Shown here: positions 27,402 to 35,491 of the stretch, piece by piece | Position numbering within the stretch: position 1 is the stretch's first letter | Layout of the letters: every line of letters begins with the position of its first letter | Assembly: GCA_934500835.1 (NCBI GenBank) | Contig: CAKSTR010000007.1 | Span: forward strand, 124,001-188,000 | Length of the DNA: 64,000 nucleotides | Origin: an uncultured Paracoccaceae bacterium | Lineage (GTDB): Bacteria; Pseudomonadota; Alphaproteobacteria; Rhodobacterales; Rhodobacteraceae | Reading direction: 5' to 3' | Notes under the pieces: generated by a model | What the model was told of the DNA's origin: nothing | What the model saw: only the letters and a program-made list of their open reading frames with translations | Databases searched by the model: none | Made by a program: the position numbers and the translations under genes

Positions 27402-28801
27402 TCAAGGAACGCGGCGCGGAATTCCCCGAAGGATTTTGCCGGGGGTTTTCCAGACTCCTTGGATGCGCTGCGGTTGCCTTTCTGCTGCCGTCGGTGGCGC
27501 TGGCCTGTGCGCTGCCGCCTTCGGTCATTCTGGTGCTGCCGACCGGGCATTACATCACCGCCGCCGCGCTGACCGTGGCGCTGACCGCCGTGCTGGGGGC
27601 CATGGCCGGGCATCTGCCGGCGATGGCCGCGCGGGAGTTGTGGCGGGGCAGGGCGGCGGTGCCGGTGGGGGCGACCTCCTACCTGTCTTTCCTGTGCTTT
27701 CTTGGTCTTGTGCTGATCGGCTTTCTTGGGCCGCGCGATCCGATGCACAATCTGATGACGCTGATCTTCTGGACCGGGGTCTGGGTCGCGCTGCCCCTGG
27801 CTTCGGCGGTCTTCGGCAATCTCTGGCGCTGGATCAACCCCTGGACCGGGCCGGTGCGCATCGCGCGCAGCCTGCTGGGGCGCCGGGGGGGCATCGGGCT
27901 GAATCGCCTTGGCCACTGGCCCGCCATCGGATTCTACCTTTGGTTCATCTGGTTCCAGATGATCTCGCTCTACCCCGATGATCCTGCCGTTCTGGCGCAG
28001 GCCGCGCTGACCTACTGGCTGGTCATCTTCGCCCTTGCCGTGGCCGAGGGCGAGGACTGGCTGCAGGAGGGAGAGTTCCTGACCGTGCTTTTCGGCTTCA
28101 TCGCCAGGATCGCGCCGTTCTGGACCGAGGAGGACGGCTCCATACGCCGCCGTATGGCAGGTTGGCCCGGAGCGCAGGTGCTGCGGATGCAGCCCCTGCC
28201 GCTTTCGGCCATGGTCTTCATTGCGCTGGCGCTGTCCGCCCTGACCTTCGAGGGGCTGAGCGAGACCTTCTTCTGGGCCGGGCTGATCGGCGAGAACCCG
28301 TTGGAGCCGGTGGGGCGTTCGGCGGTGATGTGGCAGAACGCGGCGGGCGTTCTGGGCGTCTTTGCGCTGACCCTGGCCGCGCTTTGGGGCGGAATGACGC
28401 TTGGCAACCGGCTTTCGGACGGCGGGTTCCGGGCCGACCGGGTGATGCTGAGCTTCCTTGCCATCGCCAGCGGCTATCATGCCGCGCATTATCTGGTGAT
28501 GCTGCTGACCGCAGGGCAATATACTCTGGCCGCGCTGAACGATCCCCTGATGGCGGGGGACAGCTGGCTTGGTCTGCCGCCCTTCTATGTCTCTTTCGGC
28601 TTCCTGACCGATGCGCGGATCATGCCGCTGCTGTATGGCACGCAATTCGCGGTGATCCTTGGCGCGCATCTTCTGGCGGTGGTGCTTTCGCTGCGGCTGG
28701 CGGGGCCGGTCCGGGCTGTGGCCCATCTGCCGCTGTCGGTGCTGATGGTCGGCTATACCGTTCTGGGGCTTTGGCTTTTGTCCACGGCAAGGATGGGCTG
28801 A
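27398..28801 (+). CDS. Polytopic membrane protein of unknown function (FedA-like pattern)
   Basis: A 467-residue integral membrane protein with about eleven hydrophobic segments; the first may be a signal peptide (ending ALAC). The start is GTG 27398, overlapping the AA_synth stop as GTGA. The pattern FGNLWRWINPWTG, then LGHWPAIGFYLWFIW, then a conserved Asp-rich loop and FGFIARIAPFW resembles, from memory, an actinobacterial/proteobacterial membrane family labelled fenitrothion hydrolase-like. Whether it is an enzyme, a permease or something else is unknown. Tight coupling within the array implies a role in the same pathway. Confidence 0.6.
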   Translation: MIKERGAEFPEGFCRGFSRLLGCAAVAFLLPSVALACALPPSVILVLPTGHYITAAALTVALTAVLGAMAGHLPAMAARELWRGRAAVPVGATSYLSFLCFLGLVLIGFLGPRDPMHNLMTLIFWTGVWVALPLASAVFGNLWRWINPWTGPVRIARSLLGRRGGIGLNRLGHWPAIGFYLWFIWFQMISLYPDDPAVLAQAALTYWLVIFALAVAEGEDWLQEGEFLTVLFGFIARIAPFWTEEDGSIRRRMAGWPGAQVLRMQPLPLSAMVFIALALSALTFEGLSETFFWAGLIGENPLEPVGRSAVMWQNAAGVLGVFALTLAALWGGMTLGNRLSDGGFRADRVMLSFLAIASGYHAAHYLVMLLTAGQYTLAALNDPLMAGDSWLGLPPFYVSFGFLTDARIMPLLYGTQFAVILGAHLLAVVLSLRLAGPVRAVAHLPLSVLMVGYTVLGLWLLSTARMG

Positions 28802-28867
28802 GCGGTGGACAGCCCGTCCGCCGATTGACAGAGTGCAACAGGAATGCGCCCGCAAAGAGGGGCCAAC

Positions 28868-30160
28868 ATGGGAGAGACCGAGATGACGACGACTTCGCTT
28901 TTCACGCCGTCCCGCCGCCGGGTCCTGCAGGGGATGGGGGCGGGTCTGGTGACTGCAGCACTGCCCGGCCATGTCTGGGCGCAGTCCGCACCGCTCAAGA
29001 TCGGGTTCCAGCTGCACCGCACCGGCATCGGCGCCGCCTATGGCCGCTGGTATGAGCGCACGACGACCGCCGCCGCCGCCGCGATCAATGCTGCGGGCGG
29101 CATTGCCGGGCGGCAGGTCGAGCTGGTCTATGAGGACGACGCGACCGACCCCAAGCGCGGCGCCGAAGTGGTCGAGAAACTGGCCGGTCCGGCCGGTTGC
29201 GATCTGATCATGGGCACGCTCTTTTCCCATGTCGTCATGGGATCGGCCCCGCGGGCAGGCGAGTTGAAGATCCCCTATCTGGTCTGTTCGGAAGGCTATC
29301 ATGTCGCCTCGGGCGCGCTGAACCGCTGGGTGCTGCAGCCCGGCATCACCGATGTGCGGGCGCAGATCTCCACCATGGCGCCCTGGGTCAGCCAGAACCT
29401 TGGCAAGAAGGTTACCATGGTCTTCCCGGACTACGCCTTCGGCCATGATCACCGCGACTTCTTCACCACCGCCATTGCCGCGCAGGGCGGCGAGGTGATT
29501 GCCCAGATCGCCGTGCCGCCGACCGAGACCAGCTTTACCCGCTATTTCCCGCAGATCCCGGCCGAAACCGAAGTGCTGTACCATGTCATGGTCGGCCCCG
29601 CCGTCCTGACCTTCGTCAAGGAGCTGGGAGAGTTCTACGGCTCTGGCGCCAAGCCTGCCCTGTTCGGCTTCATCGACAGCCTTGAGGCGGTCGATACCGC
29701 CTCGCCGGGGCTGGAGTTCCTTGACGGCACCCATTTCTGGGAAGGCCATTGCCGGTTCAAGCCCGCCGATGCGGACGAGGCGGAAACCGCCTATCGCGCC
29801 GCCGTCGGGGTGGATGACAACGGCGCCAGCGTCAGCGACTCCAAGGATGTCTCGACCTATGCCCACATGTTTTCGTGCTGGGAGACGCTGTATTTCATCA
29901 AGCAGACCATCGAGGCTTCGGGATATGCCGGCCCGGCCGACCGGCAGAAGCTGGTCGAGGCGATGGAGGCGGTGACGGACCTGCCCGCCGGCCCCGAGCG
30001 GCCGCAGGGGCCGATGCTGTTCGACGGCAAGAAGCATCAGGCCTTCGGCGTGCAGAATATCTCGAAGATGGAGGGCGGCAAGCTGGTGCGCGTCCATCAG
30101 ACCACCATCGAGGAAGGCCATTACGACAACGACACCGACTATACGGCGATGTCGTTCTGA
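28868..30160 (+). CDS. Branched-chain-type ABC transporter substrate-binding protein
   Basis: A 430-residue periplasmic binding protein of the Peripla_BP_6 (LivJ/UrtA/AmiC) type. A Tat-type signal (SRRRVLQGMGAGLVTAALP) ends near VWAQS, so it may be exported folded. LKIGFQLHRTGIGAAYG starts lobe 1, and VELVYEDDATDPKRGAEVVEKL is a family motif. It should give the importer its specificity; the context suggests an N-heterocyclic or amide compound rather than an amino acid. ATG 28868 has an AAGAGGGG upstream; ATG 28883 is an alternative. Confidence 0.88.
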   Translation: MGETEMTTTSLFTPSRRRVLQGMGAGLVTAALPGHVWAQSAPLKIGFQLHRTGIGAAYGRWYERTTTAAAAAINAAGGIAGRQVELVYEDDATDPKRGAEVVEKLAGPAGCDLIMGTLFSHVVMGSAPRAGELKIPYLVCSEGYHVASGALNRWVLQPGITDVRAQISTMAPWVSQNLGKKVTMVFPDYAFGHDHRDFFTTAIAAQGGEVIAQIAVPPTETSFTRYFPQIPAETEVLYHVMVGPAVLTFVKELGEFYGSGAKPALFGFIDSLEAVDTASPGLEFLDGTHFWEGHCRFKPADADEAETAYRAAVGVDDNGASVSDSKDVSTYAHMFSCWETLYFIKQTIEASGYAGPADRQKLVEAMEAVTDLPAGPERPQGPMLFDGKKHQAFGVQNISKMEGGKLVRVHQTTIEEGHYDNDTDYTAMSF

Positions 30161-30167
30161 TCCTTGC

Positions 30168-30189
30168 CGGGCGGGGATTTCCCCGCCCG
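30168..30189 (+). terminator. Intercistronic hairpin between binding protein and permease genes
   Basis: CGGGCGGGGA/TCCCCGCCCG with a TT centre, followed by GTTTCCCCCC. It is well placed to stop part of the transcripts so that the binding protein is made in excess over the membrane parts. Confidence 0.55.
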
Positions 30190-30212
30190 TTTCCCCCCAT
30201 CACGGACCCCCT

Positions 30213-31091
30213 ATGGCCTTTGGACCCTTCCTTCTTCTTGCCCTGATGGAGGGCCTTGTGATGGCCGCCGTCCTGTCGCTGGCGGCGGTGGGGCTGAGCC
30301 TGGTCTTCGGCGTCATGCGGGTGGTGAACGTCGCGCATGGCGAGTTCTTCATGCTGGGCGCGGTGATCGCCTGGTTCGTGGCGGGCTTCGTCCCCGGCCC
30401 GGCCTGGGTCGCCTTTCTGGCCGCGCTGGTGATCGCCCCGGTCCTTGTCGGTGCGCTGGCGGCGGCGGTGGACGGGCTGGTGCTGAAACGGCTGAACTAC
30501 GACCCCGAGGCCACCATCGTCGCCACCATCGGCGTCATGTACATGATCCAGCAGGCGGCGCTGACCTTCTATGGTCCCGATGCGCGCCCGGTGGTCGCCC
30601 CCTTCACATGGCGGCTGCAATTCCCCTGGTTCGGCTATTCGGGCTACAAGCTTTTCATGGTTCTGGCCGCCGTGCTGGTGCTGATTGCGGTCTGGCAGAT
30701 CATGACCCGCACCAAGGCGGGCCTGGTGATGCGGGCGACACAGGTGGACCGCGATGTCGCGCGCGCCTTCGGGATCAATGTCGACCGGGTCTATATGGGG
30801 ACGTTCGCGCTTGGCGCCGGTCTGGCCGCCATGGGGGCGGTGCTCTATGTGCCGATCAGCCAGGCCCATTATCTGATGGGGCATGATCCGCTGCTGCTGT
30901 CGTTCATCGTCGTCATCATCGGCGGGTTGGGGTCCTTGCGCGGCACGTTGATCGCCGCGCTTGTGATCGGCCTCTCGGACGGCGTCATCAGCATGTTCTT
31001 CTCGCCCACGCTGGCGAAGATCCTTGCCACGCTGCTGGTGGCCATGGTGCTGGTGTTCCGCCCGCAGGGCCTGTTCGGGGCCAGGGCATGA
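30213..31091 (+). CDS. Branched-chain-type ABC transporter permease (LivH-like)
   Basis: A 292-residue permease with about eight hydrophobic segments. AAVGLSLVFGVMRVVNVAHGEFFMLGA at the N-terminus and IVVIIGGLGSLRGTLIAALVIG near the C-terminus are LivH signatures. It is the first permease of the importer and overlaps livM by ATGA. Length is normal. Confidence 0.9.
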   Translation: MAFGPFLLLALMEGLVMAAVLSLAAVGLSLVFGVMRVVNVAHGEFFMLGAVIAWFVAGFVPGPAWVAFLAALVIAPVLVGALAAAVDGLVLKRLNYDPEATIVATIGVMYMIQQAALTFYGPDARPVVAPFTWRLQFPWFGYSGYKLFMVLAAVLVLIAVWQIMTRTKAGLVMRATQVDRDVARAFGINVDRVYMGTFALGAGLAAMGAVLYVPISQAHYLMGHDPLLLSFIVVIIGGLGSLRGTLIAALVIGLSDGVISMFFSPTLAKILATLLVAMVLVFRPQGLFGARA

Positions 31092-32032
31092 GCGGCTCCG
31101 CGAAGGTCTGGGCGCTGCATCTGGCGGTGCTGGCAGCCCTTCTGGCCGCAGGGCTGCTGCTGCCCGGCTACCACAGCACGAACCTTGCCCGCATCCTTGT
31201 GCTGGCCACGTTCGCCGCCGGCTACAATCTTGCCTTCGGCTATACGGGCCTGCTCAGCCTTGGCCATGCGATGTTCTTCGCCACCGGCATGTATGCCGCC
31301 GGCCTGCCGGCCTGGCATTGGGGCTGGCCTGCCGCCTCCGGCCTTCTGGCCGGCACGGCGGCGGGGGGGCTGATGGCGCTGGCGGTGGGGGCGCTGGCGC
31401 TGCGCACGGCGGGTGTGTCCTTCATGATCGTCACCCTGATGTTCGCGCAGGCCTTCGCGCTGACCATCCTTTATTTCAACGGCTGGACGGGCGGGGATGA
31501 GGGCTTCGTGGTCCCCGATGCCTCGCGCCGGCTTCTGGGCTACAGCCTTGCCGCCGATACCCCGCGCTTTGTCATGGCCTGGGGCCTTTTCGCCCTTGGC
31601 CTGATCCTGTCGCTCCTGCTCGTCCGCTCGCGCTTTGGCCGCATCATGGTGGCCTTGCGCGAAAACGAAGAACGCGCGCGGATGCTGGGCATCAACCCCT
31701 ATGCGGCGAAGTTGCGGGTCATGGTGATCTCGGGCGCCTATGCCGGGGCGGCGGGGGCGGTCTATGCCATCCTTTTCGGCTATGTCGGCAGCACCTTCGC
31801 CAGCATACAATACTCCATCCTGCCGATGCTGTACGTCCTGCTGGGCGGCGCCGGCACCGTCCTTGGCGCGGGCCTTGGCGCGGGGCTGATGTTCTACCTG
31901 ACCGAAGCTGCGTCTTCGCTGACCTCGGCCTGGCTGTTCCTTGTCGGGCTTGCCCTTGTCGTGCTGGTGCTTTTCGCGCCCAAGGGCATCCTGGGCTGGC
32001 TGCGCGCAAGGCTGTGGAGGGATCTGCCATGA
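31088..32032 (+). CDS. Branched-chain-type ABC transporter permease (LivM-like)
   Basis: A 314-residue permease. YNLAFGYTGLLSLGHAMFFATGMYAAG near residue 38, RSRFGRIMVALRENEERARMLGIN in the cytoplasmic loop that contacts the ATPase, and LPMLYVLLGGAGTVLGAGLG are LivM motifs. Start and stop overlap the flanking livH and livG genes. Together they form the membrane channel. Confidence 0.9.
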   Translation: MSGSAKVWALHLAVLAALLAAGLLLPGYHSTNLARILVLATFAAGYNLAFGYTGLLSLGHAMFFATGMYAAGLPAWHWGWPAASGLLAGTAAGGLMALAVGALALRTAGVSFMIVTLMFAQAFALTILYFNGWTGGDEGFVVPDASRRLLGYSLAADTPRFVMAWGLFALGLILSLLLVRSRFGRIMVALRENEERARMLGINPYAAKLRVMVISGAYAGAAGAVYAILFGYVGSTFASIQYSILPMLYVLLGGAGTVLGAGLGAGLMFYLTEAASSLTSAWLFLVGLALVVLVLFAPKGILGWLRARLWRDLP

Positions 32033-32736
32033 GCCTGCTGTCCGCCCGTGGCCTTGTGCGGCATTTCGGCGGTATCCGTGCCACCGATGGTATCGATTTC
32101 GACCTTGAGGACGGCGAGATCCACGCCCTGATCGGCCCCAACGGGGCGGGCAAGACCACGCTGGTCTCGCTTCTGTCGGGCCGCATCGCGCCGCAAGAGG
32201 GGCGGATCACCCTTGCCGGCGAGGACATCACCCGTCTGCCCGCCCATGCCCGCGTCCGCCGTGGAATGGGCTATACGTTCCAGATCACCTCGATCTTTCC
32301 GGGGCTTGCGGTCTTCGACAACGTGGCGCTTGCGGTTCAGGGAGGCCGCGCCGCCACCGGGCCGCTTGGGCCTGCCGTGACCGCGGCGCTGCAGCGTGTC
32401 GGGCTGCAAGACCTTGCCGGGGCCGAGGCCGGAACCCTGTCCTATGGCCACCAGCGCCTTCTGGAACTGGCGATGGGTCTGGCGCTGGCGCCGCGGGTCC
32501 TGATCCTTGACGAGCCGACCCAAGGTCTGGCCACCGGCGAGATCGAGGGCTTCAAGACGCTGGTCCGGTCGCTGGTGCCCGAAGTCTCGGTCCTTCTCAT
32601 CGAGCACAACATGGAGGTGGTGATGGACCTTGCCACCCGCATCACCGTGCTGAACTTCGGCAAGGTCCTGGCGCAAGGGGCCCCGGCCGCGGTCCGCGCC
32701 GACAGGGCGGTGCAGGAGGCCTATCTTGGTGCTTGA
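32029..32736 (+). CDS. Branched-chain-type ABC transporter ATPase (LivG-like)
   Basis: A 235-residue ATPase. Walker A is GPNGAGKTTLVSLLSG, a shortened signature region is LSYGHQRLLELAMGLAL and Walker B is VLILDEPTQGLA. The motif GMGYTFQITSIFPGLAVFDNV fits the LivG/UrtD type. ATG 32029 has GGAGGGA 6-7 bases upstream and overlaps livM. It pairs with LivF to power uptake. Confidence 0.9.
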   Translation: MSLLSARGLVRHFGGIRATDGIDFDLEDGEIHALIGPNGAGKTTLVSLLSGRIAPQEGRITLAGEDITRLPAHARVRRGMGYTFQITSIFPGLAVFDNVALAVQGGRAATGPLGPAVTAALQRVGLQDLAGAEAGTLSYGHQRLLELAMGLALAPRVLILDEPTQGLATGEIEGFKTLVRSLVPEVSVLLIEHNMEVVMDLATRITVLNFGKVLAQGAPAAVRADRAVQEAYLGA

Positions 32737-33421
32737 ACTGACAGGCGTCAGCGCGGGATACGGCCCCGTCAGCGTGCTGCGCGGCGTGGATTTCACCGCC
32801 CGCGCCGGCGAGGTCACCTGCGTCATGGGCCGCAACGGCGCCGGCAAGACCACGCTGATGAAGGCGATCATGGGGCTGGTGCCGGTCAGCGGCGGCCGTG
32901 TCACGCTGGACGGGGCCGAGTTGCAGGATCTGCCGGCCCATCTTGTGCCCGGACGTGGCCTGGCATGGGTGCCGCAGGGCCGCCGGCTTTTCGGCCCGCT
33001 GACCGTGGCCGAGAACCTTGCCGTCGGCTGTCTTGTCCGTGGCAAGCCCGCCTTGCGCGACCAGGTGCTGACGCTGTTCCCGCGCCTGCGCGAAAGGCTG
33101 GACCAGCCGGCCGCCACGCTGTCGGGCGGCGAGCAGCAGATGCTGGCCATTGGCCGGGCGCTGTGCCTTGAGCCGAAGGTTCTGCTTCTGGACGAGCCGA
33201 CCGAGGGGCTGCAGCCCAGCATGATCACGCTGATCCGCGATGCCGTCCTGCAGCTGAAGGCGGCTGGCGTGGCCGTGGTTCTGGTCGAGCAGCGGGTCGA
33301 GGCGGTGCTGCAGATGGCCGACCGTGTCGCCTTCATGGCGCATGGAAAGGTCGAGGACGTGGCGGATCGCGCAGCACTGCAACAGGACGCGCGGCAATTC
33401 GCGGAATATGTGGGGGTGTGA
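32729..33421 (+). CDS. Branched-chain-type ABC transporter ATPase (LivF-like)
   Basis: A 230-residue ATPase. Walker A is GRNGAGKTTLMKAIMG, the signature is LSGGEQQMLAIGRAL, Walker B is VLLLDEPTEGL, and VPQGRRLFGPLTVAENL is the LivF-type Q-loop region. GTG 32729 is 9 bases from a CAGGAGG; TTG 32726 is an alternative. It overlaps livG and is followed with no gap by hyuA, tying the importer to the hydantoinase-type enzyme. Confidence 0.9.
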   Translation: MLELTGVSAGYGPVSVLRGVDFTARAGEVTCVMGRNGAGKTTLMKAIMGLVPVSGGRVTLDGAELQDLPAHLVPGRGLAWVPQGRRLFGPLTVAENLAVGCLVRGKPALRDQVLTLFPRLRERLDQPAATLSGGEQQMLAIGRALCLEPKVLLLDEPTEGLQPSMITLIRDAVLQLKAAGVAVVLVEQRVEAVLQMADRVAFMAHGKVEDVADRAALQQDARQFAEYVGV

Positions 33422-35440
33422 ATGGCGGGACTTGTCGCCGGGGTCGATGTCGGCGGAACCTTCACCGATCTTGTGGTGTTCGATCCGGCCTCGGGGGCGG
33501 TGCGGCTGGCCAAGGTGCCGACCACGCTGCCGAACCAGTCGGGCGGGGTTCTGGCAGCCTTCGAGGCGGCCGGGACCGATCTGGCCGACCTTGACCTGAT
33601 CGTCCATGGCACCACCACCACCACCAATGCGGTGCTGGAACGCCAGCTGGCAAAGACGGGCATCATCACCACCGAAGGCTTCCGCGACGTGCTGGAGCTT
33701 GGCCGCCGCACCCGCCCGCAGGCCTATGGCATGTCCGGCCGGTTCACCCCGATCATCCCGCGTGACCTGCGGCTGGAAGTGCCCGAGCGGATGGACGCGC
33801 GCGGCCGCGTCATCACGCCCCTGGACGAGACCGCGCTTGAAGCGGCGCTGCGCGACCTGCTGGCCAAGGGCTGCGAGGCGCTGGTGATCCACTTCCTGCA
33901 TTCCTACGCCAACCCGGCCCATGAGGCGCGGGCGGCAGAGATCGCTGCAAGGATCTGGCCCAATGCCTATGTCACGACCGGACATGCGCTGTTGTCCGAG
34001 GCCCGCGAGTATGAGCGTGGCGTGACGGCTGCGGTGAATGCCAGCGTGCAGCCGGTGCTGGAGCGCTATGTCTCGCGGCTGGCGGGCGAGATGAAGGCGC
34101 GCGGCTACGCCCGCGACCTTCTGGTGATGAACGGCAATGGCGGCATGGTCAGCGCCGCCACTGTCGCGCGCGAGGCGGTGAAGACGGTGATGTCCGGTCC
34201 GGCCTCTGGCGTGATGGCCGCGGTGGCGACCGGGCGGCGGGCCGGGTTCCCGAACCTTCTGACCTATGACATGGGCGGCACCAGCACGGATGTGGCGATG
34301 ATCCGCGGCGGCGTGGCGCCGGTCAGCAACGAGATCGAGGTGGAATATGCCATGCCGATCCATGTGCCGATGGTGGATGTGCGCACCGTGGGCGCGGGGG
34401 GCGGGTCGATCGCGCGGGTCGATGCCTCGGGGATGCTGCGGGTCGGGCCGGAGTCGGCAGGCTCCAGCCCCGGCCCGGTCTGCTATGGCCGGGGCGGCAC
34501 GAAGGTCACGCTGTCGGATGCCAACCTGATCCTTGGCCGCCTGCCGGCCAGCCGGTTCGGTCAGGCGGCAGAGGCCGCGCGTCTGGCGATGGAGGACCAG
34601 ATCGCCCGGCCGCTCGGGCTTGGGGTCGAGGCGGCGGCGCAGGCGGTGGTGACCATCGCCAATACCCATATGGCGGGGGCGATCCGCATGGTCTCGATCT
34701 CGATGGGGGCCGATCCGCGCGATTTCGCGCTGTTCGCCTTTGGCGGGGCGGGACCCTTGCATGCGGTGGCGCTGGCGCGGGAACTGGCGGTGCCGCAGGT
34801 GCTGGTGCCGGCGCGGCCGGGGATCACCAATGCGCTTGGCTGCGTGGTGGCCGATCTGCGGCATGATTTCGTGCGCACGCTGAACCGGCCGCTGGACGGG
34901 CTGGACATGGCGGAGGTCCATGACATCCTCGCCGCGCAGGAGGCCGAGGGACGCCGGCTGATCGGCGCGGAGCGGATCGAGGTCTCCGACATCCGCGCCG
35001 AATATGCCGCCGAGATGCAGTTTATCGGCCAGACCCATCTTCTGCGGGTGGTGCTGCCCTCGGCCACGCCCGCGGGCGAGGATCTGCAGCGGCTGTTCGA
35101 GGCGGCCTATCACGCCCGTTTCCGGGTGGAATTGCCGGAAATCCGCGCCAATCTGATGAACCTGACCACCAGCGTCACCGGACGGCGGGCAGAACTGGAC
35201 CTGTCGCGGCTGATCGAGCCTGCGGGCCGCAAAGAGCGGGCGGCACCGCAGGCGATGCGCCCGGTCTGGTTCCATGACTGGGTGGAGACGCCGGTCTACT
35301 GGCGGGACCATCTGCCGCTGGATCTGGATCTGGCCGGCCCGGCGATCATCGAACAGATGGACACCACTCTGGTGGTGGAGCCGGGGTGCCGGGTGCGGTC
35401 GGATGCGGATGGCAATCTGATCGTGCGGTTCACGGGTTGA
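33422..35440 (+). CDS. hyuA: Hydantoinase/oxoprolinase family subunit A
   Basis: A 672-residue protein of the ATP-dependent hydantoinase/5-oxoprolinase/acetone carboxylase family. The actin-like ATPase motif GVDVGGTFTDLVVFD is at residues 6-20, and LLTYDMGGTSTDVAMIRGG and TVGAGGGSIARVD follow. With subunit B it hydrolyses a cyclic amide bond, or carboxylates, at the cost of ATP. It starts directly after the livF stop codon. In this array a lactam formed by ring reduction is a sensible substrate, but that is inference. Confidence 0.88.
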   Translation: MAGLVAGVDVGGTFTDLVVFDPASGAVRLAKVPTTLPNQSGGVLAAFEAAGTDLADLDLIVHGTTTTTNAVLERQLAKTGIITTEGFRDVLELGRRTRPQAYGMSGRFTPIIPRDLRLEVPERMDARGRVITPLDETALEAALRDLLAKGCEALVIHFLHSYANPAHEARAAEIAARIWPNAYVTTGHALLSEAREYERGVTAAVNASVQPVLERYVSRLAGEMKARGYARDLLVMNGNGGMVSAATVAREAVKTVMSGPASGVMAAVATGRRAGFPNLLTYDMGGTSTDVAMIRGGVAPVSNEIEVEYAMPIHVPMVDVRTVGAGGGSIARVDASGMLRVGPESAGSSPGPVCYGRGGTKVTLSDANLILGRLPASRFGQAAEAARLAMEDQIARPLGLGVEAAAQAVVTIANTHMAGAIRMVSISMGADPRDFALFAFGGAGPLHAVALARELAVPQVLVPARPGITNALGCVVADLRHDFVRTLNRPLDGLDMAEVHDILAAQEAEGRRLIGAERIEVSDIRAEYAAEMQFIGQTHLLRVVLPSATPAGEDLQRLFEAAYHARFRVELPEIRANLMNLTTSVTGRRAELDLSRLIEPAGRKERAAPQAMRPVWFHDWVETPVYWRDHLPLDLDLAGPAIIEQMDTTLVVEPGCRVRSDADGNLIVRFTG

Positions 35441-35447
35441 AGCCGGG

Positions 35448-35491
35448 CCGGGGGCCAGCCCCCGGACCCCCGGGATATTTGGGGACAGAAA
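35448..35491 (+). repeat. Dispersed GGGATATTT-type repeat supplying the hyuB ribosome binding site
   Basis: A CCGGGGGC/GCCCCCGG hairpin (35448-35465) is followed by CCCCCGGGATATTT and GGGGACAGAAA up to the hyuB ATG. The GGGGA at 35481-35485 is well spaced as a Shine-Dalgarno sequence. The element upstream of the UPF0280 gene is built the same way. Confidence 0.7.

Noticed and set aside
27239..30121. Open frame of about 960 codons on the minus strand over the membrane and binding protein genes
   Set aside because: It spans two well-supported plus-strand genes and has only Arg/Gln/His-rich low-complexity sequence.
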